This document shows positions 1 to 8,299 of a stretch of DNA of 64,000 bases, piece after piece (positions within the stretch are counted from its first letter, which is position 1; each line of letters starts with the position of its first letter). The position numbers were made by a program, and so were the translations under genes. A model generated the notes under the pieces. The model did not search any database. It saw only the letters and a program-made list of their open reading frames with translations, and was not told the origin of the DNA. Location of the stretch: the NCBI RefSeq assembly GCF_000374045.1, contig NZ_KB893322.1, positions 62,305 through 126,304 on the forward strand, in the 5' to 3' direction. Source of the DNA: Segetibacter koreensis DSM 18137 (lineage in GTDB: Bacteria; Bacteroidota; Bacteroidia; Chitinophagales; Chitinophagaceae).

Positions 1-137
1 AAAATCAGGGTTCGAAAAGCTTCGATGTTTTTTTATAATTTTTCGTAGCGGTTATACTCCTAAATATCCTATAAATCATATAAATACGGTTACGCAATAA
101 ATAATTGCTGTTAAGTTTGCAGGCAACAGCAAAAGCA

Positions 138-1550
138 ATGAAAATAAAAGCGTCAGCATATTTTTCTCTATTTATAATTTTTATAGGTGCAATCTTTATT
201 ATCGGCATTACCGGTTGTGCTAATATTATTCCGCCCGCTGGTGGACCAAGAGACAGTCTTCCTCCTGTTTTAATTTCTGCTACTCCAAAAGATTCCACCA
301 CAAATTTTACTGGCAACCGTATCAATTTAGAGTTTAATGAATTTGTAGAAATTGACAATGCATTTGAAAATGTTCTCGTCTCACCTGTTCCTAACAATAT
401 ACCTAATATTACTTTTCACTTTAGAAATGTTAATATAAAGCTGAAGGATACCTTGGAGCCTAATACCACTTATTCTATCAATTTTGGAAATGCGCTAAAA
501 GATATAAACGAAGGAAATATCTACAAAAATTTCACCTATGTATTTTCGACTGGAGGAAAACTGGACCACGATTCAATTTCAGGAAAAGTTGTAATGGCTG
601 AGACAGGAAAAATTGATACTACATTGATCGTTGTACTTCATAGAAATTTAAATGACAGTGCTGTTGCAAAAGATAAACCGAGGTATGTTGCAAAACTTGA
701 CGGGCAAGGAAACTTTGCTTTTCGCAATTTACCTGCCGGCACTTTTGCTTTATATGCAATACCCAATGATTTTTCCCGGCATTACGATGATACCACCAAG
801 CCTTTTGCCTTTGCCGATTCGGCTATTAAAACCACAGCGAATACTCCTGTCACTTTATATGCCTACCAATTGGCGAAAACTGATACCGCTGGTAAAACTG
901 CCGCCCCTCAAAATTCAAAGGATCGAAAAAAGCAAGAGAAGCAACTTTTGCGGTTTCAGACCAACCTGGAGTCAGGGACACAAGGACTGCTAAGTAACCT
1001 TGAGCTGAATTTCAGCCAACCTATAAAAACATTTGACACCACTAAAATTATTCTTACGGGCAAAGATTCTATACCCGTAAAAAATTACACCATTGTAGCC
1101 GATACTAATAAAACACTTTTTTCAATTATTCATCAATGGCCACCCAATACAGATTTTAATCTATTCATAGATAAAAGTGCCTTTGTCGACTCTGCCGGTG
1201 TTACTTTAGCCAAAAGTGATACCATTAAATTTACAACTAAAAGAGAAGAAGATTACGGAAGTCTCACCATTCGTTTTAAAAATCTCGACTTAACTAAAAA
1301 TCCTGTTTTGCAGATTTTACAAAACGATAAAATAATAGAAGCTACCCCTCTTACAAGACCTGAATGGTACAGAAAGTTGTACAACCCGGGCGATTACGAT
1401 CTACGAATTCTATACGATTCAAATAAAAATGGCAAGTGGGACCCGGGTAAGTTTTTTGGCGTTCATAAACAACCCGAGATTGTAATTCCTATAAACACAA
1501 AACTTTCTGTTCGTGGTAACTGGGACAATATAAAAGATATAACCTTATAG
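138..1550 (+). CDS. Ig-like (Big_5) domain lipoprotein
   Basis: Predicted surface or periplasmic lipoprotein of unknown function, 470 residues. The first 21 residues are a hydrophobic signal with the lipobox ITGC, after which comes a short ANIIPPAGGPRD stretch. A Big_5-like domain follows (residues roughly 35-140: SATPKDS, NRINLEFNEFVEIDN, LEPNTTYSINFG), as in Bacteroidota envelope proteins that open with this kind of Ig fold. The middle resembles a carboxypeptidase-regulatory-like fold (ISGKVV, FAFRNLPAGTFALYAI), and a second Big_5-like repeat lies near residues 280-370 (ELNFSQPIKTFD). The C-terminus carries YDLRILYDSNKNGKWDPG, a common end motif in this family. I chose the ATG at 138, not the TTG at 105, because it places the signal peptide at the N-terminus. 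Domain naming is from recall; the true role is unknown. Confidence 0.85.
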   Translation: MKIKASAYFSLFIIFIGAIFIIGITGCANIIPPAGGPRDSLPPVLISATPKDSTTNFTGNRINLEFNEFVEIDNAFENVLVSPVPNNIPNITFHFRNVNIKLKDTLEPNTTYSINFGNALKDINEGNIYKNFTYVFSTGGKLDHDSISGKVVMAETGKIDTTLIVVLHRNLNDSAVAKDKPRYVAKLDGQGNFAFRNLPAGTFALYAIPNDFSRHYDDTTKPFAFADSAIKTTANTPVTLYAYQLAKTDTAGKTAAPQNSKDRKKQEKQLLRFQTNLESGTQGLLSNLELNFSQPIKTFDTTKIILTGKDSIPVKNYTIVADTNKTLFSIIHQWPPNTDFNLFIDKSAFVDSAGVTLAKSDTIKFTTKREEDYGSLTIRFKNLDLTKNPVLQILQNDKIIEATPLTRPEWYRKLYNPGDYDLRILYDSNKNGKWDPGKFFGVHKQPEIVIPINTKLSVRGNWDNIKDITL

Positions 1551-2145
1551 ACCAATCTTGTAAAATCAGTAATGAAAAACTGCCTGTAATAGCATAGACT
1601 TCTTCATAATAAGTATGTAAAGGACAAACGGGTATAGAAATTCACTGAGTATTATACAATAGATTAATGTCTGATATTATCTCATAGAAAATACTTTAAA
1701 CAAAATAATTGGTATGTGAAGAATGTTTACTTTATCATCTGCTGTTTATAAAAACTAAATAAAGGCGAACACACAACTTTACAAAAAGAAGTGAATAAAA
1801 ACAGACAGTCAAAGCGTTGTCAGTTATCTTACTATTAGCTTCTCCTAGAAATTTACCGGATACTATCTGCAGCGGGTTGAAGGAAACAGACCTATTTAAA
1901 TTAATTCTGATTATTTTGAACTTTATAAATAGGGCAATTGCAAATAGTAGTATTGCTAAAAACATCAATGGCAGGGAAAAATTAAAATTGAAAAGAATTA
2001 AAACAAATTGTCGCATAATTTCAAGTTATAGTATATAGATAACGGAGTAGCCAACAGAGGATGTGTCTGTAAAAGGCCGTTAAATAACCCAAAGAGACAT
2101 ATTGACCGCAGCAACAAAAGATTTGTATAAACTAAAATGCATAAA
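1551..2145. other. AT-rich intergenic stretch, no confident gene
   Basis: About 600 bases between the lipoprotein gene and the typA terminator. It is AT-rich and carries only short overlapping open frames on both strands. The only frame with protein-like character is a hydrophobic minus-strand frame at 1735-2016, listed separately. No RNA gene, clear promoter or repeat was recognised. Confidence 0.6.
1735..2016 (-). CDS. possible small membrane protein (weak)
   Basis: Open frame of 93 residues starting at ATG. Residues about 12-32 form a strong hydrophobic segment (FSLPLMFLAILLFAIALFI) followed by basic KFKIIR; a second hydrophobic patch is near residues 72-90. It has no visible ribosome binding site, no recognised family and lies in AT-rich DNA, where hydrophobic chance frames are common. 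Listed because nothing else explains the stretch; it may well not be a gene. Confidence 0.2.
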   Translation of the reverse strand: MRQFVLILFNFNFSLPLMFLAILLFAIALFIKFKIIRINLNRSVSFNPLQIVSGKFLGEANSKITDNALTVCFYSLLFVKLCVRLYLVFINSR

Positions 2146-2177
2146 AAAAGCTGCTTACATTTCTGTAAACAGCTTTT
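2146..2177 (-). terminator. terminator of typA
   Basis: Inverted repeat with 14-base arms (2146-2159 and 2164-2177, one mismatch) and a 4-base loop. Read on the minus strand it ends in a T-rich arm and lies 22 bases after the typA stop, so it is a good intrinsic terminator. The A-rich and T-rich flanks could make it work from both sides. Confidence 0.8.
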
Positions 2178-2198
2178 AAATTTTATATTTTTTATGAA

Positions 2199-4010
2199 TT
2201 AAGCCACAGCTTCACTCTTTGTACTCTTAGAATCACGCTTTCTTTCTTCTTCATTTAGAATAACCTTACGCATGCGAATGTTTTTTGGTGTTACTTCTAT
2301 ACACTCATCCTGCTGAATGTACTCCATGCATTCTTCCAGGGTCATTTCTGTTTTGGGAGCAATGCGTGAGGCGTCGTCACTGCCACTTGCACGGTGGTTA
2401 GTAAGTTTTTTAGGCTCGGTCGCATTTACAACTAAATCTCCTGGTTTTATGTGCTCAGCTATTATTTGTCCTGTGTAAACTTCTTCTCCCGGATCAACAA
2501 AAAACTTTCCGCGGTCCTGAAGTTTATCGATAGAATAGCCGGTAGTTTTTTCAGTATTCTTTGATATTAAAACACCGTTATTTCTTCCGGGAATGAAGCC
2601 TTTCCATGGCTTGTATTCGCTAAAGCGATGAGCCATAACAGCTTCTCCCTGTGTGTTGGTAAGCATTTGAGACCGCAGACCGATCAAACCTCTCGACGGA
2701 ATATCAAATTCGAGATGTTGCATTTCACCCTTACTTTCCATTATAAGCATTTCACCTTTGCGTTGTGTAACAAGGTCAATTACTTTCCCGCTCAATTCCT
2801 GAGGCACATCAACCACTAAAACTTCATACGGCTCATTCTTTTTGCCATCTATTGTTTTAACCAACACCTGTGGGTTACCAACGGTTAATTCATAACCCTC
2901 GCGGCGCATTGTCTCAACCAACACACCTAAATGGAGAATTCCCCGTCCAAAAACAAGAAAACTATCAGCACTGTCTGTATCTTCTACTCTTAGGGCAAGA
3001 TTTTTTTCTGTTTCTTTCATCAGGCGGTCACGCAGGTGACGAGATGTTACAAACTTTCCGTCTTTACCAAAAAAAGGTGAGTTATTGATGCTGAACATCA
3101 TACTCATTGTAGGTTCATCTACACTGATAACAGGTAAACCTTCAGGATTTTCGAAATCGGCAATGGTATCACCAATTGTAAAATCTTCTAATCCAACTAC
3201 GGCACAGATATCTCCTGCTAAAACCTCAGGTACTTTTCTTTTACCCAGAGATTCGAAAATATATAATTCTTTAACTTTTGATTTTTTAATACCGTCAGCA
3301 GTAACAAGGCTAAAAGGCTGACCTTCTTTAATGCTTCCACGATTTACTTTACCGATAGCAACACGGCCAAGAAAAGTCGAATAATCTAAAGAGGTTATCT
3401 GTAACTGCAGATTTCCTTCGGGAACTTTAGGTTCTGGCACATACTGCAAAATACCATCTAATAAAGGTGTAATGTCTTCACACTGTTCATTCTTACTATT
3501 AAACCAACCATTTTTACCAGAACCATAAAAAGTAGGAAAATCAAGTTGTTCTTCTGTCGCATCCAAGTTAAAAAACAATTCAAAAACTGCATCGTGCACT
3601 TCATCAGGGCGGCAGTTTGGCTTATCTACTTTATTAATAACTACAATTGGCTTCAGATTTAATTGCAATGCTTTCTGCAACACAAAACGTGTCTGTGGCA
3701 TCGGGCCTTCAAAAGCATCGACAAGCAACAAAACTCCGTCTGCCATTTTTAATACTCTTTCCACTTCTCCGCCAAAGTCAGCGTGACCAGGAGTATCTAT
3801 CACATTTATTTTAATGTCCTTATATACTACAGAAGCGTTTTTACTGAAGATAGTTATACCTCTTTCTCTTTCGAGGTCATTGCTATCCATAATTAATTCA
3901 CCTGTCTCCTGGTTGGCACGGAATACATTAGTTTGATGAAGTATTCTGTCAACCAATGTAGTCTTACCATGGTCAACGTGTGCAATAATTGCGATGTTTC
4001 TAATATTCAT
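2199..4010 (-). CDS. typA: ribosome-associated GTPase TypA/BipA
   Basis: Translational GTPase of the EF-G superfamily that binds the 70S ribosome and helps 50S assembly and stress growth. 603 residues, normal for the family. The G domain has the P-loop AHVDHGKTT near residue 12, the G2 region RERGITIF, DTPGHADFGGEVER (G3) and NKVDKPNCRPDEV (G4). Then come the beta-barrel domain (DYSTFLGRVAIGKV), the EF-G III/V-like domains (RGILHLGVLVETMRREG; PSRGLIGLRSQMLT) and the BipA-specific C-terminal domain (ASGSDDA, ECMEYIQQDECIEVTPK). The frame is open 23 codons further upstream, but I chose the ATG at 4010 because the conserved MNIRNIAIIAHVDHG start is typical. It stands alone, with a TACCTTTG promoter box upstream and a hairpin terminator downstream. 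Confidence 0.97.
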   Translation of the reverse strand: MNIRNIAIIAHVDHGKTTLVDRILHQTNVFRANQETGELIMDSNDLERERGITIFSKNASVVYKDIKINVIDTPGHADFGGEVERVLKMADGVLLLVDAFEGPMPQTRFVLQKALQLNLKPIVVINKVDKPNCRPDEVHDAVFELFFNLDATEEQLDFPTFYGSGKNGWFNSKNEQCEDITPLLDGILQYVPEPKVPEGNLQLQITSLDYSTFLGRVAIGKVNRGSIKEGQPFSLVTADGIKKSKVKELYIFESLGKRKVPEVLAGDICAVVGLEDFTIGDTIADFENPEGLPVISVDEPTMSMMFSINNSPFFGKDGKFVTSRHLRDRLMKETEKNLALRVEDTDSADSFLVFGRGILHLGVLVETMRREGYELTVGNPQVLVKTIDGKKNEPYEVLVVDVPQELSGKVIDLVTQRKGEMLIMESKGEMQHLEFDIPSRGLIGLRSQMLTNTQGEAVMAHRFSEYKPWKGFIPGRNNGVLISKNTEKTTGYSIDKLQDRGKFFVDPGEEVYTGQIIAEHIKPGDLVVNATEPKKLTNHRASGSDDASRIAPKTEMTLEECMEYIQQDECIEVTPKNIRMRKVILNEEERKRDSKSTKSEAVA

Positions 4011-4096
4011 AACCCTAATCCACCTTTTGGCAGACTTTATTTTAAAAATTGAATAATTCCCTAAAAAAAATTCCCCCATTACGGGGTTACGGGGTG

Positions 4097-4104
4097 CAAA
4101 GGTA
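4097..4104 (-). promoter_or_regulatory. putative -7 box for typA (TACCTTTG)
   Basis: On the minus strand the bases read TACCTTTG, an exact fit to the Bacteroidota primary-sigma -7 consensus TAnnTTTG, about 85 bases upstream of the typA start. I do not see a good -33 TTTG at the usual spacing, so this is a prediction from one element only. Confidence 0.45.
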
Positions 4105-4222
4105 CGGTTTTACAACCGGCTTTCCTTGTCGTTAATACTATAGTAATCTTAATAATACTTAAAAGTTTTAAAAATAAGGAGATGGCATGGAAATTTTGCG
4201 ATGTATATAAAAATGATAATAT

Positions 4223-4465
4223 ATGTAAAGCCAGGATAAAGAATTTGAAAAAAAACAGCCAGTAGAAACTAACGCCACTGATGGTAAAACTCCTGATGTT
4301 GGCGCAGGTCCTGTAAAATCAGTTGCCGATGGAGGCGTTGAAGGCGAAGCCAAACAACCGAAAGAACGTACAGGTAAATCAACAAATATGGGTGGAGCTA
4401 CCGGTGGCACCCCTGGATTACCGGATGCCAGTGAAGGGAACGATAACACAGGAACAGCAGGATAA
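4223..4465 (+). pseudogene. small disordered Gly-rich protein, frame broken at codon 2
   Basis: From 4229 to the stop at 4463-4465 there is an uninterrupted frame of 78 codons whose translation looks like a real protein: SQDKEFEKKQPVETNATDG, then DVGAGPVKSVADGGVEGEA, ERTGKSTNMGGATGG and a tail PDASEGNDNTGTAG. It is hydrophilic, Gly/Glu-rich and probably disordered. The codon just before it is TAA (4226-4228), and just before that is ATG (4223-4225). A single base change of the TAA to AAA, CAA or GAA would restore an 80-residue gene. No other plausible start exists until an internal ATG near the middle. Either this is a recent nonsense mutation, a sequencing error, or a start-stop arrangement. 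The G/C-rich composition here contrasts with the AT-rich flanks, supporting coding origin. No function can be given. Confidence 0.45.
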
Positions 4466-4500
4466 TAAAAGAAGTTGTCATAAAGAAAAGTAACAGGGAA

Positions 4501-4722
4501 TCATAGCCTTTTTAAAAGATTTATTATAAGAGTAAGCAACAGACTCAGTAGAATCATTGTTGTCAATGGAAAATAGAATTTAAAATTTTCCCTTTCAATT
4601 CGTATGTCTCCTGGTAATCTTCCGACCCAGTTTAATTTATTGTGAAAGAAATAAATTAGTATACCAATCACCGTTACTACAATCCCTATGTAGATTATAA
4701 ATTTTCCTGCTTGCGAACCCAT
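4501..4722 (-). CDS. DUF2905 small membrane protein
   Basis: 73-residue protein with two membrane segments: residues about 6-25 (FIIYIGIVVTVIGILIYFF) and about 50-70 (TTMILLSLLLTLIINLL). Between them lies the family signature NWVGRLPGDIRIERENFKFYFP. This is the DUF2905 architecture, common in bacteria and of unknown function. The open frame extends 11 codons upstream, but MGSQAGKFIIYIG at 4722 matches the family start. It is a lone gene. Confidence 0.85.
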   Translation of the reverse strand: MGSQAGKFIIYIGIVVTVIGILIYFFHNKLNWVGRLPGDIRIERENFKFYFPLTTMILLSLLLTLIINLLKRL

Positions 4723-5249
4723 ATTTAAAAATAATAAGAATAAATAAGCAAGCAAATAAAACCGAAGTAATAATCTTAAAAAGAAGCCATATTTGTAGGA
4801 TTATTAATAGAAGTTCCTTACCTTTTTACTGGCTGAATTGAAACTTTTAGAGAAAAAATGTTAGAATAAAAGCGAACATAAAGCTGCAGCTTTTAGTTTT
4901 TTCATTTTTCAACTTGTTGCTTTGTTAAAATAAGTCAATAAAAAAGTTGCCATAGAATACAGTTTTCCTGTTTAATCAGACGTTCACTTTGTTATTTTGA
5001 AGGCTTGTTTTATGTTCGCACCGTATAAGTAGATGAATTAGGAAATTTTAAAAACTCAGTGAAAAAACTATTGAATAAATAGATAATGAGTTATTTAAAT
5101 ACAACAAAAAGAGGGTTTTTCTGTTAGTTATTTGTTCAAAAGGGAGTTGAAAGAAAAAATTCATTATTCTATGTTGCTGCTGATTTTATTAAAAGCAGGT
5201 AATAGGAGTTGACCCAGGGCAAAGTGAAACGGAACTAAATTAAAGAATA
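4723..5249. other. AT-rich intergenic region between divergent genes
   Basis: About 530 bases between the DUF2905 gene (leftward) and the lipid kinase (rightward). It has a 14-base perfect palindrome AAAGCTGCAGCTTT (4880-4893) followed by a T-rich run, which could be a weak hairpin. It should hold two divergent promoters; I cannot place them with confidence. No coding frame of note. Confidence 0.5.
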
Positions 5250-6164
5250 ATGGAAAGAAAAATAGTTTACCTGGTAAATCCGGTATCAGGGACTGGTAAA
5301 AAAGAAATGCTGGAAAAGTTGATTCAAAAAAAAACCAGTGAACAGTCTATTAAATTTGAAATACAACATAGTAATATCTTAGGCGATTACGATTATTTAA
5401 AGGATAAAATTGAAAGAGACGAAATAACAGACATAGTAATAGTAGGTGGTGATGGCACTGTAAATCACGTAGTATCAGCATTACAAGACACCGGAGTTAA
5501 TTTTGGAATCATACCTGTAGGAAGCGGTAACGGCCTTGCTTATTGCGCAGGAATTCCTAAGAATCCTATTAAAGCATTACAAATTATTTTTAATGGCAGT
5601 TACAATTATGTAGATGCGTTTACCGTAAATGATAAATTTAGTTGTATGCTTAGCGGCTTGGGCTTTGACGCCCAGGTTGCTCACGACTTTGCAAATAAAG
5701 CATCTAGGGGATTATTAACGTACACCCAGCAAAGTTTGTATCAATATTTTAAGGCACACCCGTACCTGTTTCAGATAGTGCTTGATAATTTTTCGTTCTA
5801 CAGTGATGCTTTTTTTATAAGCGTAGCAAACAGCAACCAGTTTGGTAATAATTTTACGATAGCTCCCAAAGCCTCTCTGGACGACGGGTTGCTTGATATT
5901 GTCATTGTACAGAAAATGAACAAGGCAAAACTGCCTTTTGCTATCTTGAAACAAATAAGAGGAGATAACGAATTGCAACAACTTGTAGAAGACATGTCGG
6001 AGAAAAATATACTTTATTTTCAAACACCTTCTCTAACAATCCGTAACCTGAAGCATGCACCGTTTCATATAGATGGTGAACCTGCAGAAACAGAGGAAGA
6101 GTACAAAATACAACTTATAAGAAAATGTTTTAAATTATATCAGCCAGAGGCGGCTGTATCTTGA
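5250..6164 (+). CDS. diacylglycerol/lipid kinase family protein
   Basis: Cytoplasmic lipid kinase of the DAGK_cat family (YegS/BmrU/LCB5 type), 304 residues, typical length. The N-terminus starts with the family opening IVYLVNPVSGTGKK. The nucleotide-binding motif VGGDGTVNHVVSAL is near residue 67 and the glycine-rich PVGSGNGLAYCAG near residue 90. The C-terminal beta-sandwich half contains KASLDDGLLDIVIV and ends with the typical HIDGEPAE. The family phosphorylates diacylglycerol, phosphatidylglycerol, sphingosine-like bases or similar lipids; the sequence alone does not tell which. Bacteroidota make sphingolipids, so a sphingoid base kinase is possible, but nothing nearby supports that. It stands alone and converges on the heme A synthase gene. 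Confidence 0.85.
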   Translation: MERKIVYLVNPVSGTGKKEMLEKLIQKKTSEQSIKFEIQHSNILGDYDYLKDKIERDEITDIVIVGGDGTVNHVVSALQDTGVNFGIIPVGSGNGLAYCAGIPKNPIKALQIIFNGSYNYVDAFTVNDKFSCMLSGLGFDAQVAHDFANKASRGLLTYTQQSLYQYFKAHPYLFQIVLDNFSFYSDAFFISVANSNQFGNNFTIAPKASLDDGLLDIVIVQKMNKAKLPFAILKQIRGDNELQQLVEDMSEKNILYFQTPSLTIRNLKHAPFHIDGEPAETEEEYKIQLIRKCFKLYQPEAAVS

Positions 6165-6213
6165 TCAAAGAGTTGCTTGTTCTATTGCTACATCTGGGCG
6201 ACTCCATTTATAT

Positions 6214-7278
6214 TTAAATTGTCCTATGCTTTTTACCAGCCATGTATATTACGGCAATGAGACTTAGCAGAAGTAACATTCCCGTTAATTGATGTAGTTC
6301 TGCCAGCCATTCAAAAGCACCAAATTTTCCGGCAACTATTTTGTTACCATTTAGCACGGTAAATATTCCCAGGCACACCTGTGTTATTACAAGAAAAAAA
6401 GTAAGGTTTTTAGCTTTATTAAAAGCGGCGGAGGAAGTCACGCTCCTTGCGTTGTACCACCAGATAACGATAAAAAATACAATAATATATGCAAGTGTAC
6501 GGTGAATAAAGTGGATAGTTATTTTGTTGTGAGCAATATTGTAAAAGAAACCTCCGTTTGAAAAAAGACCTTCTGGTATTATCATTCCATTTATGTCAGG
6601 CCAGGTAGGTGCAGTTGCTGCCGCTTTTAAACCAGCCATGAAAGCACCAAAAACTAACTGAATGCAGACTAGAACTGTAATAACAATAGCCCCTCGTAGC
6701 AGCGCTGGTTCCGCTATTCGGCTACGTGGGTTTATCACCAGTTTTAACCCAAACAACAAGGCATAACATATTAGAACCATTGCTGCCATAAAATGTGTAG
6801 CAAGCCGTATATGGTTTACATATACATCACTGTCATTTAGACCGCTTTTAACCATTATCCATCCAATTGCGCCTTGCAGTGCACCCAGCAAAAACAAAAT
6901 GACTAAAGGAAAAACCATCCAGCTTTTAAAATATTTTTTGACTAAAAAATAAATAAAAGGAATAAGAAAGACTACCCCTATCAGCCTTGCCCACAACCTG
7001 TGAAACCATTCCCAGAAAAAAATAAATTTAAAATTGCTTAAGGTAAAATGCTCGTTAATGTATTTGTACTGGGCTATCTGCTGGTATTTATGAAATGCCT
7101 GCTGCCACTCTGCCTCTCCCATCGGTGGCATTGCACCCATTATCGGTTTCCATTCGGTTATAGATAATCCTGACCCTGTTAAACGTGTTATGCCCCCAAG
7201 CAACACCTGCACTATTAACATTCCTACCCCTAAAAAAATCCAGTACGCTACAATCTTTGTTGATTTATCGTGATGCAT
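6214..7278 (-). CDS. ctaA: heme A synthase (COX15/CtaA)
   Basis: Integral membrane enzyme that oxidises the methyl group of heme O to the formyl of heme A for aa3-type oxidases. 354 residues, eight predicted membrane spans. Conserved histidines that bind the two hemes are visible in EWFHRLWARLIG, NHIRLATHFMAAM, HFIHRTLAYII and AELHQLTGMLLL. The N-terminal QVLLGGITRLTGSGLSITEW is diagnostic of the COX15-type branch. A TTG at 7293 opens the frame five codons earlier; I prefer the ATG at 7278. No ctaB or oxidase genes lie in the window, so it acts with genes elsewhere. A TAATTTTG promoter box lies about 55 bases upstream. Confidence 0.93.
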   Translation of the reverse strand: MHHDKSTKIVAYWIFLGVGMLIVQVLLGGITRLTGSGLSITEWKPIMGAMPPMGEAEWQQAFHKYQQIAQYKYINEHFTLSNFKFIFFWEWFHRLWARLIGVVFLIPFIYFLVKKYFKSWMVFPLVILFLLGALQGAIGWIMVKSGLNDSDVYVNHIRLATHFMAAMVLICYALLFGLKLVINPRSRIAEPALLRGAIVITVLVCIQLVFGAFMAGLKAAATAPTWPDINGMIIPEGLFSNGGFFYNIAHNKITIHFIHRTLAYIIVFFIVIWWYNARSVTSSAAFNKAKNLTFFLVITQVCLGIFTVLNGNKIVAGKFGAFEWLAELHQLTGMLLLLSLIAVIYMAGKKHRTI

Positions 7279-7330
7279 ATCTTTTATTTGCAATGCCTAA
7301 AAATTGTATTGCCATCTTTATTTAGTTTGG

Positions 7331-7338
7331 CAAAATTA
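7331..7338 (-). promoter_or_regulatory. putative -7 box for ctaA (TAATTTTG)
   Basis: Minus-strand TAATTTTG matches the Bacteroidota -7 consensus TAnnTTTG and lies about 55 bases before the chosen ctaA start. The -33 element is not clear. Confidence 0.35.
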
Positions 7339-7424
7339 ATGGTAAAACAATGGTGATAACTTTTTGATTAATCTTTCGCAGGTTTTTACTTATTTTAAAA
7401 CTGAAACCGCAATTTTGTATTGAA

Positions 7425-8045
7425 ATGTTACTGCCCTATTACCAAAAAAGATATGTGGAAGCCGGGTGTGATGAGGCCGGAAGAGGTTGCTACGCTGGCC
7501 CTGTCTTCGCTGCTGCGGTTATTCTTCGCAAAGATTTTTATCATCCCTTTCTTAATGATAGCAAACAACTATCGGAAGCTCAGCGAAATGAACTAAGGCC
7601 AATAATCGAAAAAGAAGCTGTAAGTTATAGTGTAGCTAAAGTCGATAATGAAGAAATAGACCGTATTAACATATTAAGAGCTTCAATAAAGGCGATGCAC
7701 CTGGCCTTAGATAATTTGAAAAAACGCCCAAGATACCTTATAATAGATGGCAACCGTTTTACAGCATACCAGGATGTAAAGCATAAGTGTATCATAAAAG
7801 GGGATGGATTATATTCCTCAATAGCTGCTGCCAGTGTTCTGGCAAAAACATATCGCGACGAATACATGAAAAACCTTCATGCAGAACACCCTCTATATAA
7901 CTGGAGCAGCAATAAGGGATACGGAACGGAAGAACATCGGCTGGCAATAGAAGCACATGGGTTGTGCAAATATCACCGCATGAGTTTCAACATCAATACC
8001 AAACAATTATCGATAGATTTTGAAGAAGAAAGTATAGTAATGTAA
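7425..8045 (+). CDS. rnhB: ribonuclease HII
   Basis: Endonuclease that cuts the RNA strand of RNA-DNA hybrids and removes single ribonucleotides from DNA. 206 residues, normal for the family. The N-terminal active-site motif AGCDEAGRGCYAGPV (Asp16, Glu17) is intact. Further conserved parts are LNDSKQLSEAQR, LIIDGNRF with the third acidic residue, KGDGLYSSIAAASVLAKTYRDEYM with the fourth, and the family end YNWSSNKGYGTEEH. Divergent from ctaA with about 145 bases between starts, which must contain both promoters. Start at the only ATG that keeps the motif at the usual distance. Confidence 0.95.
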   Translation: MLLPYYQKRYVEAGCDEAGRGCYAGPVFAAAVILRKDFYHPFLNDSKQLSEAQRNELRPIIEKEAVSYSVAKVDNEEIDRINILRASIKAMHLALDNLKKRPRYLIIDGNRFTAYQDVKHKCIIKGDGLYSSIAAASVLAKTYRDEYMKNLHAEHPLYNWSSNKGYGTEEHRLAIEAHGLCKYHRMSFNINTKQLSIDFEEESIVM

Positions 8046-8299
8046 AAGTTATCGTAAGTTACTTTACTTTACTGCTTTACAATATATTACTACACGTTTT
8101 TTGTAGCCGGCTTTTGTGTTTCAGTTAAGCTTCGTTGCGACGCTCCGTTCAGCGATTGTACTACCTATTATACTTTCCAGCTTTTTAATGAGAAAACTTT
8201 CGTTTGCGATTTTTCTTCAAAATCAATAGGAACCGTGCAATCTCCATTAAATGAAAATGGATAAGTGAAGATTATTAATAAAAATTGCAAATCTTATAA
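8046..8299. other. intergenic, possible degenerate repeat
   Basis: Convergent spacer of about 250 bases. The part at about 8098-8160 (TTTTTTGTAGCCGGCTTTTG and then GCTTCGTTGCGACGCTCCG) is clearly richer in G and C than its surroundings and reminds me of short intergenic repeats seen in Chitinophagaceae genomes. Only one copy exists in this window, so I cannot confirm it as a repeat. Confidence 0.3.

Noticed and set aside
8-30. T-loop-like GGTTCGAA near the window start, suggesting a tRNA end
   Set aside because: The bases on both sides of the loop do not pair to form a T stem, and no acceptor or anticodon arm can be drawn.
4182-4265. Upstream ATG with an AAGGAG site leading into an A-run (A AAA AAC) that could shift by -1 into the Gly-rich frame
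   Set aside because: The upstream peptide (MAWKFCDVYKNDN...) looks non-coding, and a programmed shift is less simple than the ATG-TAA explanation. Kept only as an alternative.
4168-4449. 93-codon minus-strand frame opposite the small Gly-rich frame
   Set aside because: Its Pro/Ser-rich translation is the mirror of a Gly-rich plus-strand frame, and it has no family signature. The plus-strand reading is more protein-like.
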